Made by a program: the position numbers and the translations under genes. From assembly GCA_903888345.1 (NCBI GenBank), contig CAISTG010000055.1, positions 1-52,692 of the forward strand: a DNA stretch of 52,692 nt, read 5' to 3'. Below are positions 6,867 through 15,436 of this stretch, one piece after another (position 1 is the stretch's first letter; every line of letters starts with the position of its first letter). Source of the DNA: Candidatus Buchananbacteria bacterium. Its GTDB lineage: Bacteria > Patescibacteriota > Patescibacteriia > 2-01-FULL-39-33. A model generated the notes under the pieces. That model saw only the letters and a program-made list of their open reading frames with translations. It was not told where the DNA came from and did no database searches.

Positions 6867-7850
6867 TTATTTAATCTTACTTAACTTAGCAATATTTTTA
6901 AAGATATCAATACCGACGGGACAAACCTTGCTGCAACGGCCACAAGAAACACAACCCGGCAGATTATATTGGTGCGGAATGCGGACGAATTTATGCTCAT
7001 ACCAAAAAAAGATCTTTTTCTTAATCGTTGCCAATTCTTTAAAGCCGCCGGCCAACTTTGAAAAATCATTGTAGAAACAACTACTCCTAACCCGATCACG
7101 CCGAGCATCATTGGGGTCAATTTTATCGACAAAATCGAAACAAAAACAAGTCGGACAAACATTGGAACATTTGCCACAAGCCAAACAAATATCATCAAGC
7201 GTACTCCAGAGGCTATGTTTAAGAGAATTTTCTAATTTCGTCTGCAATCCCATCATTCGCTTATCCGGACCCGATTCCGCCACCGCTCCAGCAAATTTGA
7301 TATTTGTGAAATCTTTAATGCCGTTTGTTTCCAGTAGCTTTCTTCCCTTTTCTGATCCGCTATAAAATTTCAACTTGTTATTCTTAATCCGAGCAATAAA
7401 AACATCAAACGGCACATGCTCTAGGACATCAGCTTCAAAATTATGCGAAAATACCTTTAATTTTTGATAATCATGCGGCCAGTCGGAGCTATAGCCAACT
7501 ATTAGCAAATTAGCTCGACGATTCTGGTAATAGACATCATTACTAAAGACTAAGTCTAGTAACATTAAAGCCTTTAAATCCAAAACATTAACTCCTAAGC
7601 ACAGTGTTAGGGGCTGCTGACCGGCGGTCGTCTGTAATTTATCACCAGTAATATCAAAAATGCGCTCTCGTGCTGGTATAATTATTTCCTTCCAAGAATT
7701 AGCCGGCATACTACCCGACCAATCAATTGCTCGAAAATCTTGAATTTCTTGGATTCTTAAAACCGAGCCGCTTTTAGTCGGCGCATAAATAAAGTAATCT
7801 TTAAGCCAGGTTTCAGCCAGCCGTTGGAGGATTACATCGCTTTTTAACAT
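6867..7850 (-). CDS. hydB: Group 3b hydrogenase beta subunit: 4Fe-4S protein
   Basis: 327 aa. The subunit forms the electron path between gamma and delta subunits. Two ferredoxin-type clusters are visible: CLACGKCSNVCPTC near residue 230 and CVSCGRCSKVCPVG near residue 305; the N-terminal half is the typical poorly conserved HydB domain. The ATG at 7850 gives MLKSDV; a longer frame to 7877 would run into the promoter. It is the first gene of the operon, and the ATG lies exactly where transcription should start, so the message may be leaderless. Confidence 0.92.
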   Translation of the reverse strand: MLKSDVILQRLAETWLKDYFIYAPTKSGSVLRIQEIQDFRAIDWSGSMPANSWKEIIIPARERIFDITGDKLQTTAGQQPLTLCLGVNVLDLKALMLLDLVFSNDVYYQNRRANLLIVGYSSDWPHDYQKLKVFSHNFEADVLEHVPFDVFIARIKNNKLKFYSGSEKGRKLLETNGIKDFTNIKFAGAVAESGPDKRMMGLQTKLENSLKHSLWSTLDDICLACGKCSNVCPTCFCFDFVDKIDPNDARRDRVRSSCFYNDFSKLAGGFKELATIKKKIFFWYEHKFVRIPHQYNLPGCVSCGRCSKVCPVGIDIFKNIAKLSKIK

Positions 7851-7856
7851 GTCTAT

Positions 7857-7865
7857 ATTATAGCA
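7857..7865 (-). promoter_or_regulatory. Extended -10 promoter of the hydrogenase operon
   Basis: TGCTATAAT on the minus strand. Six bases separate the -10 box from the ATG of the beta subunit, so +1 would coincide with the A of the start codon. No ribosome site fits between them. No good -35 box is seen. Confidence 0.6.
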
Positions 7866-7875
7866 GTTTCTGACC

Positions 7876-7910
7876 AAAATAAAAAGCGGACAACCATCTC
7901 GGTTATCCGC
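7876..7910 (-). terminator. Intrinsic terminator
   Basis: Minus-strand stem of 10 bp with one mismatch (7886-7895 with 7901-7910), followed by TTTTTATTTT. It ends the zinc-ribbon gene and isolates the hydrogenase operon. Confidence 0.8.
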
Positions 7911-7916
7911 AACTTA

Positions 7917-8096
7917 CTACTTCTTTTTGGGTACTAATTTCTGACCGCAACACTCGCACCGTAACAATTCCGCGGCGCACGGCTGACAAAACTTATGCCC
8001 CTTGGGAATACGATTATCGCAATCGTCAACTTGGCAAACAGCGCTCGGTCGATCAATGTTTTGCGGCAAATGATTACAGCTATCGCAAAGTGCCAT
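7917..8096 (-). CDS. Small zinc-ribbon protein, 59 aa
   Basis: Too short for most ORF cut-offs. ATG at 8096 has a good AAGGAG site 7 nt upstream. The protein starts MALCDSC and has CQVDDC, KFCQPC and CECC, i.e. eight or nine cysteines that can form two zinc sites, and ends KLVPKKK. Family unknown; probably a nucleic-acid or protein adaptor. It follows the 111-aa gene by 13 nt and ends at an intrinsic terminator. Confidence 0.7.
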   Translation of the reverse strand: MALCDSCNHLPQNIDRPSAVCQVDDCDNRIPKGHKFCQPCAAELLRCECCGQKLVPKKK

Positions 8097-8109
8097 GATT
8101 CCACTCCTT

Positions 8110-8445
8110 CTACCCGTTATAACTTATTTCCCAGACGCCAGTAAGGTGTTCCAGTGCCTTGGTTAAGTTGTTCTTGAAAAAATCGTGATGCTCACCATTT
8201 CGGATGGAAACCTTGATAAAATTGGCGGGACCATCGATCATGATCGACACTGAAATCTTCTGTCTCATGAACCAAGTCCGATCTTGATAAATAAAGAGAT
8301 AGCAGAGTGGCCCGAGCGGCCGTCGTACTACCTGATATTCTCGCTCACTAACCACATTGGCGTTGAGTTGCAGAACGATACCATTAAGTCGACTTTCGAT
8401 GTCATGAGCAACTAGTTTGACGTGTGCGTTTCGCATCTTTAACAC
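8110..8445 (-). CDS. Hypothetical protein, 111 aa
   Basis: No family recognised. A GTG at 8445 lies 6 nt after a strong AGGAGG, so GTG is the likely start rather than the ATG three codons later (spacing 15). The protein is soluble, basic, and rich in beta-strand patterns (KISVSIMIDG, FIKVSIRNGE). Probably in one unit with the zinc-ribbon gene downstream. Confidence 0.6.
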   Translation of the reverse strand: MLKMRNAHVKLVAHDIESRLNGIVLQLNANVVSEREYQVVRRPLGPLCYLFIYQDRTWFMRQKISVSIMIDGPANFIKVSIRNGEHHDFFKNNLTKALEHLTGVWEISYNG

Positions 8446-8487
8446 GAGTCACCTCCTATTGTTCTGCTGTATAAACTTTTTGATATT

Positions 8488-9297
8488 TTACCAACCGGCC
8501 GCGAGCCGGCGTTGCAATCGAGCGCAAAGGCTCGGATCACTGATGGGTAAGCGGTAAAGCGATCTAACTGTAGCATCAAGATCATAACTCAGACGCCGTT
8601 GCTCATAGGTTGAACCGACTTCCGTTAGCTCTAACAAGCCGTAAGCAGTTCTGGTGTCACTATCGCGAGGTTGACCGACACTACCGGGATTAATGATATA
8701 GCGAGCTTCCGCCAGAATTGGCAAAGTCACATAATCTTCAATCTGGCGATAATCGTGATAATTTGCTCGCAATTGCCCCGCAACACTTTCATAGAAATAT
8801 GGGATATGGGTATGACCCAAAAAAACAATCTTGATTTCCGGCACCATAAATTTGAGCTGACTATAGCAAGGCTCTTCGCCATAATCATCGCCCCGATAAC
8901 TGACATAACGAGCGTTACCAGGCTGAGTTAAGGTGTCATGCGAAATAGCAATGCCGCAATTATCAAACTGCTGATAACTCGGCAAGGCCTGCAGAAAATT
9001 ATACTCTTCATCCGACAACACCTTGTCGGCATGAACAATGCCCGGTAAAACTAATTCATTTTGACAATCTTCTCGCCAACATTCGTCTCGTAACATCAAC
9101 TCGTGATTGCCACGAACAAAATGTATTGGTCGAGCCAAACTTCGTAATAGCTCGAGACATTCCTTGGGCTGAGCAAAATAGCCGACAATATCGCCCAAGC
9201 AAAAGATTCGATCTACCTGTTGAGCCTCGATATCTTGCACTACTGCTCGCAAAGCGGCTAAATTCGAGTGAATATCACCAATAATCGCATATTTCAT
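8488..9297 (-). CDS. Calcineurin-like metallophosphoesterase
   Basis: 269 aa. Metal-binding motifs of the superfamily are all present: GDIHSN at residues 7-12, GDIVGY near 38, GNHE near 68, and GHTH near 160, then NPGSVGQPRD. This arrangement matches the YfcE/MJ0936 and ApaH-like group that splits phosphodiesters or dinucleotide polyphosphates; the substrate cannot be read from sequence. ATG at 9297 follows GGAG. Own promoter at 9346-9374. Confidence 0.88.
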   Translation of the reverse strand: MKYAIIGDIHSNLAALRAVVQDIEAQQVDRIFCLGDIVGYFAQPKECLELLRSLARPIHFVRGNHELMLRDECWREDCQNELVLPGIVHADKVLSDEEYNFLQALPSYQQFDNCGIAISHDTLTQPGNARYVSYRGDDYGEEPCYSQLKFMVPEIKIVFLGHTHIPYFYESVAGQLRANYHDYRQIEDYVTLPILAEARYIINPGSVGQPRDSDTRTAYGLLELTEVGSTYEQRRLSYDLDATVRSLYRLPISDPSLCARLQRRLAAGW

Positions 9298-9345
9298 CGT
9301 ATTTACTCCTATCGGTTGTTTTTTGTTTGTAAGGAACTTGTCGAC

Positions 9346-9374
9346 ACTATAAACTATTTTTGACTAATTGTCAA
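9346..9374 (-). promoter_or_regulatory. Promoter of the phosphoesterase gene
   Basis: Minus strand: TTGACA at 9369-9374, 17-nt spacer, TATAGT at 9346-9351. The leader begins with GTTCCTTACA (9328-9337). Confidence 0.75.
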
Positions 9375-9415
9375 TATTTTGGTGCAACATAAAAGCGAGC
9401 CAAGGCCCGCTCCCA

Positions 9416-9676
9416 TTATTTCAAACTAATAATTTGATAACCATATTTTTCGACGTCCTCCGCCGGCCAGAAAGCCAGATCTTTTACCTTGCCGACAAAG
9501 CCGACGATCTTACTAATTTCTCGCCCCGTATATTCCTCGGTCTGTGGATCCCATTCTTTCATGACTAAAGTATCACCCGGATTACATTCAAAATCCGCTA
9601 ACCGAAAATCATAAGTTTTTTCACCTGATAATATTTTCTCGAAATACTCCGGCCAAGTTTTTTTCTCGATAATCAT
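9416..9676 (-). CDS. DUF3850 (PUA-like) domain protein
   Basis: 86 aa. The pattern of a short N-terminal strand, YFEKILSGEKTYDFR, GDTLVMKEWDP and EYTGREI matches DUF3850, a small ASCH/PUA-like fold thought to bind RNA. Function is not established. It starts 3 nt after the RmuC stop and is probably its operon partner. Confidence 0.7.
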   Translation of the reverse strand: MIIEKKTWPEYFEKILSGEKTYDFRLADFECNPGDTLVMKEWDPQTEEYTGREISKIVGFVGKVKDLAFWPAEDVEKYGYQIISLK

Positions 9677-9679
9677 AAA

Positions 9680-10765
9680 TTATTCTTCAATCTTTTTTGG
9701 TCCATCTAACTGCAATGGTTCAATCACGCTTTCGGCTCCCGTAATTTTGACGACATCTTTATCGATTTTCTTCAGTTCTTTATCGGCCAAGTTATAAGCA
9801 TTGACTGTGGTCGCTAAACTATTGCCTAATTTTTTAAAATATTCATCGTAAGCCAAAACATGTTTATTCAAACCTTCGACGCGTTTAATAATATCTTTGG
9901 TTTGTTCTTCAATCTTTAACGCCCGCAAACCCTGCAAAACGGTCTGTAAATAAGCGGCAAAAGTAGTCGGTGAAACAATAATAACTCGTCGCTCCTTAAA
10001 CGCGTAATCAATCAAACTGCGGGTATTGATTTTAATGGCACCGACTTCATTCACTAGCAAATCATAATAAATTGCTTCGGCCGGAATAAACATAAACGCA
10101 AAATCCATCGTCCCCTTGTTTGGCTTAATGTATTTACTCGTCTCATCAATGCGTTTCTTTAAGTCATTCTTAAATTCTTTTTCATACACCAATTTCTTCG
10201 CTTCGTCATCTTCATTAACAACTCGATTATAATTATCCAGCGAAAACTTAGCATCAACCGGAATCAAACCGTCTTTAGTAAAGATTACAGCATCAACAAT
10301 GTCGCCATCATCAAAGCCATATTGTAATTTAAAAGCGGTTGGCGGCAAAATATTTTCTAAGACTAAATTAAGAGCGGCTTCGCCTAAATTACCGCGTTGT
10401 TTCTGGCTCGTCAAAACTTTTTCTAAATTTTTTAATTGCTCCGAAAAACCCATGACCTGTTTATTAGTTTGCTGCAACTCCACAATCTTTTCCGTAATGC
10501 CTTTGACGATATTCACACTCTGCGCAAATTGCGTCTGCATTTGTTGGGTTGATTGCGCCAACTTATTATCAACAGTTTGATTTAAGCCTTTTAGGCTCGA
10601 GTCCATAGTTTGGTTAAGTTCCTTAATGCGTTCAAACAACAGTAGAGAAGTTTTATCATTTCCAGTACTATCAGAAAGTTTCGTCAATTTCTGAGTAAAA
10701 ATGACGAAAATAAAAATAATCGCCGCGAGCAAAATTAACACTAAAATTATTAAAAATAGTTCCAT
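9680..10765 (-). CDS. rmuC: DNA recombination protein RmuC
   Basis: 361 aa. RmuC limits rearrangements at inverted repeats. An N-terminal membrane helix (residues 3-25) is followed by a coiled coil (about 40-115) and the nuclease-like domain, with QRGNLGEAAL, VDAVIF, LIPVDAKFSLDNY and the FMFIPAEAIY and VSPTTFAAYL stretches typical of the family. The cell location is inner face of the membrane. Confidence 0.9.
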   Translation of the reverse strand: MELFLIILVLILLAAIIFIFVIFTQKLTKLSDSTGNDKTSLLLFERIKELNQTMDSSLKGLNQTVDNKLAQSTQQMQTQFAQSVNIVKGITEKIVELQQTNKQVMGFSEQLKNLEKVLTSQKQRGNLGEAALNLVLENILPPTAFKLQYGFDDGDIVDAVIFTKDGLIPVDAKFSLDNYNRVVNEDDEAKKLVYEKEFKNDLKKRIDETSKYIKPNKGTMDFAFMFIPAEAIYYDLLVNEVGAIKINTRSLIDYAFKERRVIIVSPTTFAAYLQTVLQGLRALKIEEQTKDIIKRVEGLNKHVLAYDEYFKKLGNSLATTVNAYNLADKELKKIDKDVVKITGAESVIEPLQLDGPKKIEE

Positions 10766-10788
10766 ATTTATGTTTGTTTATTAAGCTT

Positions 10789-10816
10789 ATTATAGCCTAA
10801 TTAGTATAAAAATCAA
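10789..10816 (-). promoter_or_regulatory. Promoter of rmuC
   Basis: Minus strand: TTGATT (10811-10816), 16-nt spacer, TATAAT (10789-10794), about 24 nt before the ATG. Confidence 0.6.
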
Positions 10817-10823
10817 AGTAAAA

Positions 10824-10850
10824 TAAAAAAACGCCCATTTCTGGGCGTTT
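10824..10850 (-). terminator. Intrinsic terminator
   Basis: ACGCCC with GGGCGT and a 6-nt loop (10831-10848), followed on the minus strand by a T-run. It ends the 10867-11385 gene. Confidence 0.8.
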
Positions 10851-10866
10851 GATAATTCCAATACTA

Positions 10867-11385
10867 TTACCAACCAATTGCAATCCTCAGAAATAACTCA
10901 TCAAGGACTCTTATTCCCCTACATCCCGAGGTAATATTAATTGTATATCCAGATACTTCGCACCAAGCAATTAACTCGACACATCTTACGGCTAGGGCGA
11001 TGTTTACCGCCCTTACGGTTTCTGCTTCGTTATCAAACTTATAACGCTCATTCAGTAATGGATATATGCAGCGATTTGGATCGGCTGCGCTTGAATCAAC
11101 TTTCAATTTCGTCTCCAGTACATACTCTTTAGACTTCGGTTGACCAGTAGCATAATGCTCGATTTCCAACTGTAAATTATTGAAACCCTCTGGGGAATCG
11201 TATATAATTTTTTTGTCTTTTTGAATCTTCGCCAGTAATAAATCGGCGACTTCAGATGAGAAACCAACTAAGGTTGAAATTTTTTTCAGTCTGGTAGCGG
11301 CCTGAGCCTCCTCAAGTTTCTTCTGTTTATTATCGGCGGCATTAAGACGTTTGCAAATTCTACGAGTCTTTTCGGCTAGTTTCAT
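10867..11385 (-). CDS. Hypothetical protein, 172 aa (GW-ending family)
   Basis: No known family. A basic, helical N-terminal half (KTRRICKRLNAADNKQKK) is followed by a domain ending in a strand-rich stretch and the residues AIGW. The protein at 11528-12043 has the same length and the same final arrangement (Cys, then a beta-rich segment, then YGW), so the two are probably diverged paralogues. ATG follows AGGAG by 8 nt. Single-gene unit with its own promoter and terminator. Confidence 0.6.
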   Translation of the reverse strand: MKLAEKTRRICKRLNAADNKQKKLEEAQAATRLKKISTLVGFSSEVADLLLAKIQKDKKIIYDSPEGFNNLQLEIEHYATGQPKSKEYVLETKLKVDSSAADPNRCIYPLLNERYKFDNEAETVRAVNIALAVRCVELIAWCEVSGYTINITSGCRGIRVLDELFLRIAIGW

Positions 11386-11446
11386 AATATCATCTCCTGC
11401 GGTTGGGGTTGAGCAACTAATATTTAATGAACATTAACGATTACTA

Positions 11447-11475
11447 TTTATACCGCAAACCGATTAATCTGTCAA
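11447..11475 (-). promoter_or_regulatory. Promoter of the 172-aa gene
   Basis: Minus strand: TTGACA (11470-11475), 17-nt spacer, TATAAA (11447-11452). Leader motif GTTCATTAAA at 11423-11432. Confidence 0.75.
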
Positions 11476-11482
11476 GCAAATT

Positions 11483-11512
11483 AAAAAACCGTTTCTGCTG
11501 GGCAAAAACGGC
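11483..11512 (-). terminator. Intrinsic terminator
   Basis: Minus-strand stem GCCGTTTTT with AGAAACGG and six T. It closes the two-gene unit 12418-11528. Confidence 0.75.
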
Positions 11513-11527
11513 ATTATATTGTTTAAA

Positions 11528-12043
11528 TTACCAACCATAAACCACAAACTTTAGATGAAACCAAATAGCGTTAACTTTGAACCCAGTATTGATTGAAATA
11601 CCAGCCTTTAGCTCTTCCTGTTTACAGAAAGTCCTGATATTCTTAGCCATCTCATCAGCCTCAACCAAAGCTGTCAGTTTATCTTTCAGCAATACAAGCT
11701 CCCTGTCAGTTAGTTTTTCTTCTTCGTCGTCTTCAAAGATTGTGTCACTTGTCGTAATACTGGCAATGCCTACAACTTCCTGTTGCTCGTTATCGGCAGC
11801 TTCCAAAATCTTATCATAAAGAGCGCTGGTTGACGCAAAAGCTGACCCCCTGAGTAATTCCTTCTTTAAATGCTCAAAAATAAACTTGGCTTTGACATCA
11901 ATTTCTTTTTGCCTTTTCTTCATAGTAGCGTCAAGTTTGGCATTCACTATTTTTGCCGCGCGCGCCCTTAATGAGTCATTATTACCAGTCGCACCTTTGT
12001 CGCTTCCGGAAGATACGGTTTGGGTCCTTTTCTTTCGCTCCAT
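11528..12043 (-). CDS. Hypothetical protein, 171 aa (GW-ending family)
   Basis: Family unknown. A Ser/Thr-rich, basic N-terminus, a long charged helix region (about residues 25-130, including EDDEEEKLTDRE) and a beta-rich tail ending VVYGW. Probably a paralogue of the 10867-11385 product. ATG follows AGGAG by 8 nt. It lies 24 nt after the 116-aa gene and shares its promoter. Confidence 0.55.
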   Translation of the reverse strand: MERKKRTQTVSSGSDKGATGNNDSLRARAAKIVNAKLDATMKKRQKEIDVKAKFIFEHLKKELLRGSAFASTSALYDKILEAADNEQQEVVGIASITTSDTIFEDDEEEKLTDRELVLLKDKLTALVEADEMAKNIRTFCKQEELKAGISINTGFKVNAIWFHLKFVVYGW

Positions 12044-12067
12044 TTAACTCACTCCTGTGGTTGTTGA

Positions 12068-12418
12068 TCAGTGCTTCAACGAAAAGCGGGCGAAGCTGAG
12101 TTCGTCTCCATTACGGAGAATCGCGAATTGTGGCACCAGCGTCCGGCCATCAACCGTCACTCGTGTCTTAGACAGCAATTCCATTTCCGCTTTGCTGATT
12201 GTCGGTCCAAAAACGTTTTTGATATTAACCGCATTACAAGCCGCCTGCTTGATGATGCCAAATAACGGCAAAGCGCTGTCCGCCTCATTTACCGCCTCCA
12301 AACAATAGCGATACCCACCATCAAAAGGCATGGAACTAGTGGCTGAAAGTTGAATTTCCTGCTCAATCTGAACTTCATGATCCTGGATGGTCTGATAGAA
12401 CGCTTTAACGTCTGACAT
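12068..12418 (-). CDS. Hypothetical protein, 116 aa
   Basis: No family recognised. ATG at 12418 lies 8 nt after GGAGG; a TTG five codons upstream is inside the ribosome site and is rejected. The protein is acidic in its first half and ends with a beta-rich part (VTVDGRTLVPQFAILRNGDE). First gene of a two-gene unit. Confidence 0.55.
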   Translation of the reverse strand: MSDVKAFYQTIQDHEVQIEQEIQLSATSSMPFDGGYRYCLEAVNEADSALPLFGIIKQAACNAVNIKNVFGPTISKAEMELLSKTRVTVDGRTLVPQFAILRNGDELSFARFSLKH

Positions 12419-12481
12419 GTCTTGGTCCTCCAATTGGTTTGTTTACGTGAATGTATTTAAGGAACAAAAAAGCTTCCCCTA

Positions 12482-12510
12482 TTTATATCACCGAAAACCA
12501 ATCTTGTCAA
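12482..12510 (-). promoter_or_regulatory. Promoter of the 12418-11528 unit
   Basis: Minus strand: TTGACA (12505-12510), 17-nt spacer, TATAAA (12482-12487). The leader holds GTTCCTTAAA at 12456-12465. Confidence 0.75.
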
Positions 12511-12517
12511 GCTAGTA

Positions 12518-14662
12518 CTAAAACGGCAAATCACCAATATCGGCATTAAAATTTAACAACTTCTTTTTCTTCGGTGGTTGGGACTTTTCATATTCTTCAT
12601 CTTCATCAACATAAATCACTTCCTCAGCGTCAATCGACTCCCCGCTCTCCAAATCCCAGCGCTCATACAGCGCATATGGCAGCTCTTTAATAAACGGCGA
12701 TGGCTGCAAAACATTATCACGACTAAACAAGGGATAACTCAAATATAACTGTTCTTTGGCGCGAGTAACCGCCACATAAAATAAGCGTCGTTCTTCTTCC
12801 ATTTCTTGCGGCTTATCATAAGTGCGAGAATGCGGAAATAACCCATCAGCTAAACCTAAAATAAATACCGCTTTCCATTCTAAGCCTTTAGCCTGATGAA
12901 TAGTTGAAAGAACTATTTGCTCCCCCACTTCCTCCACCGAGCGATCACCATCACGTCCGCGAAAATTTTCGGATAAAGCAGTATCGGTCAAGAATTTTTC
13001 TAGGTCTTCATAAGTTGCCACAAAGGAAATCAACTGCTCTAAATCTTCAAGTCGCTCCTGATAATTTTCGAAATTTGCTTGCAAATATTTTTTATAACCA
13101 GAGTCAATGACAATTTTTACTAACGACGACAAGTCGGTTAGGTCAGCGCCCGCTAATTGTGTCAGTGTTCGTTTTAAAGCTTGCCAGCCAGATGCCGCTT
13201 TAGAGCTAAGCCTTACGTCATCCTGAGCCTGCGAAGGATCCCAAGTTTTTCCACGAGATCCTTCATTGCGCTCCGCTTCATTCAGGATGACATCCGAGAG
13301 AGAGCCAAACTGACTAATCCACTGCCAAATTTTATCAGCAGTCGCTTCACCGATGCCTGGTTGCATCGATAATAAACGTAACCACGAAACTTCGTCTTTA
13401 ATGTTAGCTAAAATTTTAAGATAGGCCGTAACGTCTTTGAGGTGCGCCTGTTCGAAAAATCTTAAACCACCCCGCATTTGATACGGAATATTACGTTTAT
13501 TAAGTTCCATTTCTAGCTCTAAAGATTGAAAATGCGAGCGGAATAAAACCGCCATCTCACTTAACGCAATTTTATCATCCCGCTGCAAATCTAAAATTCT
13601 CTGCGCCACAAATTCCGCCTGTTCATAATTATCGGTCGCTGAAAGTACCGCCGGTTTAGCGCCAGATGGCTTCACGGCTGATAATTTCTTATCGAATTTT
13701 TTGACATTTTTATTAATCGACAAATTTGCCAAGGCCAAAATTTCTGGAGTAGAACGGTAATTAATATCCAACTTAAACATCATGGCATCCTTATATATTT
13801 TGGGGAAATCTAAAATATTATTAACATCGGCGCCACGAAAACCATAGATGCTTTGGCTATCATCTCCGACTACTAAAATGTTATTCTGCGGTTGCGCTAA
13901 ATTATTAATAACGCGGCTTTGTAAATAATTGGTATCTTGATACTCATCCACTAGAATATATTGGAATTTACGCCCTAGAGCGGCGCGCAAGTGCGTGTCA
14001 GTTTCCAGCAACTCATTCCACTTCACCAAGAGATCATCAAAATCTAAAGCATTGGTTAATTTCTTCCGCTCGCCATATAAAAGCGCTGCTTTTTCAATGT
14101 AATATAAATGTTGACGATTAAGTTGATCAAAACGGTCCTCAATCGTTTCCTTTAAATCACGGCACAAATTAGAACTTAAGGAAATGACCGATTTAATTAC
14201 TCGCGGCTTGGGGAAATACTTATCGGCTGGTGGGTTAGTTTGCTGAATGCAATTTTTAAGCAAGGTTAAAGAATCCTCTTCGTCGAGAATTGTAAAGTTA
14301 CTAGCAATGCCAATCCGTTCACCATACATGCGCAACATCCGATTGCCGATATGATGGAAGGTTCCACCCCAGAGACCCTTAGCATCAGCTCCTAGTGCCA
14401 CGCTAATGCGTTCTAACATCTCCTTGGCCGCTTTATTAGTAAAAGTTACCAGCATGATACTGCTCGCTGGTACTCCCTGCTGTAAAAGATAGAGAACACG
14501 ATAAATCAAGGTGCGGGTTTTACCCGAACCCGCTCCCGCCAAAACTAAGCACGGTCCATCCCCATGCTCTACTACTGCTAGTTGTTCTGGATTTAATTCC
14601 TTAGCAAAATCGATATCAATTTTCTTTGTTAATTGCTCCGATTGAAGTTTATATATTACCAT
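12518..14662 (-). CDS. uvrD: UvrD/PcrA-type ATP-dependent DNA helicase
   Basis: 714 aa. Superfamily 1A 3'-5' helicase for repair and replication restart. Motifs in order: the Q motif LNPEQLAVV, Walker A GAGSGKT (residues 43-49), LVTFTNKAAKEM, VDEYQDTN (motif II), VGDDSQSIYGFRGA (III), NYRS (IV), STIHQAKGLEWKAVF (V) and VAVTRAKEQLY (VI). The C-terminus is acidic then basic, as in PcrA. Residues about 458-482 are a 25-aa insert encoded by a palindromic repeat at 13217-13291. The frame is intact, so the protein should be functional. Confidence 0.95.
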   Translation of the reverse strand: MVIYKLQSEQLTKKIDIDFAKELNPEQLAVVEHGDGPCLVLAGAGSGKTRTLIYRVLYLLQQGVPASSIMLVTFTNKAAKEMLERISVALGADAKGLWGGTFHHIGNRMLRMYGERIGIASNFTILDEEDSLTLLKNCIQQTNPPADKYFPKPRVIKSVISLSSNLCRDLKETIEDRFDQLNRQHLYYIEKAALLYGERKKLTNALDFDDLLVKWNELLETDTHLRAALGRKFQYILVDEYQDTNYLQSRVINNLAQPQNNILVVGDDSQSIYGFRGADVNNILDFPKIYKDAMMFKLDINYRSTPEILALANLSINKNVKKFDKKLSAVKPSGAKPAVLSATDNYEQAEFVAQRILDLQRDDKIALSEMAVLFRSHFQSLELEMELNKRNIPYQMRGGLRFFEQAHLKDVTAYLKILANIKDEVSWLRLLSMQPGIGEATADKIWQWISQFGSLSDVILNEAERNEGSRGKTWDPSQAQDDVRLSSKAASGWQALKRTLTQLAGADLTDLSSLVKIVIDSGYKKYLQANFENYQERLEDLEQLISFVATYEDLEKFLTDTALSENFRGRDGDRSVEEVGEQIVLSTIHQAKGLEWKAVFILGLADGLFPHSRTYDKPQEMEEERRLFYVAVTRAKEQLYLSYPLFSRDNVLQPSPFIKELPYALYERWDLESGESIDAEEVIYVDEDEEYEKSQPPKKKKLLNFNADIGDLPF
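13217..13291 (-). repeat. Palindromic repeat inserted in frame in uvrD
   Basis: 75 bp, exactly 25 codons. Outer arms GTCATCCTGA and TCAGGATGAC and inner arms AAGGATC and GATCCTT make a long hairpin. The first 24 bases (13217-13240) are identical to 26328-26351 inside the dihydrouridine synthase gene and are read in the same frame, as DPSQAQDD. Confidence 0.85.
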
Positions 14663-14685
14663 AAATATTTTACCATCATCTTAAC

Positions 14686-14717
14686 AAAAAAAGCGCTTCG
14701 AATCAATTCGAAGCGCT
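14686..14717 (-). terminator. Intrinsic terminator
   Basis: Perfect 12-bp palindrome arms AGCGCTTCGAAT and ATTCGAAGCGCT (14692-14717) with a T-run on the minus strand. It ends the 14729-15436 gene just before uvrD. Confidence 0.85.
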
Positions 14718-14728
14718 CAAAGTACCTA

Positions 14729-15436
14729 TTATTCGGCAATTGCAAAGGAAACGTTTTTCAGTTTCAGTCCAAATTCATGGAGTCGCAGGGTGAACCATTC
14801 TTCTGCCAAGGCCTTGAAGTCGGCCTGCTGCGTCTGGCTATACGGATTATAAAAATCCTTAAACAGGGCGGCATTTTTCTCGCAATATTCGAGAATCATA
14901 CTTCTAATGGGGTCGCCATTAACCAAACAATAATCACCTGACTCAATTAGTTCCAATTTGTGCAAGAGCACATGGCAACTAGTGGTATCAGTCGGCGGTG
15001 ATACTTCTACCCAACAACTGATTCGCCTAACCAGATCGGCGCAGATGACATAGGGAGATAACTCATGAAATTTTTGGTCACGCAAACTGATAAGGCGATA
15101 ATCGCTATAGGGGTTATCCCAGCGCCAAAAAAACCGATCCGTATCAAAGGCCACTTCGACCATGTTCGTGCTTTTGCGAACCGCGAAACTGCCCTGCTTA
15201 ATAACGACGCTAAATAAAGTGTTAAGTCCAGGATTCACTAAACAAAAAAAGCTATAACTCATGCAGAATATACCGCCAAACATCAGAAATAGCATTGGTA
15301 AAATGTATCCTGGACCGGCCTCTTCCGCTCGCCCATCACAAAGGACCATTGTGAGAGTAATAACCAGCATAGCGGTGCCAACCAACAAAATTATCCCGTG
15401 AAGCAAATTCAACTGCGACGATTCTTTACGGGTCAT
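14729..15436 (-). CDS. Hypothetical membrane protein, 235 aa
   Basis: Two membrane helices (about residues 12-34 and 46-68) followed by a soluble domain of about 165 aa with a FDTDRFFWRW stretch and a final LRLHEFGLKLKNVSFAIAE that resembles the end of SPFH/band-7 domains; this resemblance is weak. The ATG at 15436 is 6 nt after GAGGAGG; the ATG at 15442 touches the ribosome site. Single gene with promoter and terminator. Confidence 0.55.
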   Translation of the reverse strand: MTRKESSQLNLLHGIILLVGTAMLVITLTMVLCDGRAEEAGPGYILPMLFLMFGGIFCMSYSFFCLVNPGLNTLFSVVIKQGSFAVRKSTNMVEVAFDTDRFFWRWDNPYSDYRLISLRDQKFHELSPYVICADLVRRISCWVEVSPPTDTTSCHVLLHKLELIESGDYCLVNGDPIRSMILEYCEKNAALFKDFYNPYSQTQQADFKALAEEWFTLRLHEFGLKLKNVSFAIAE

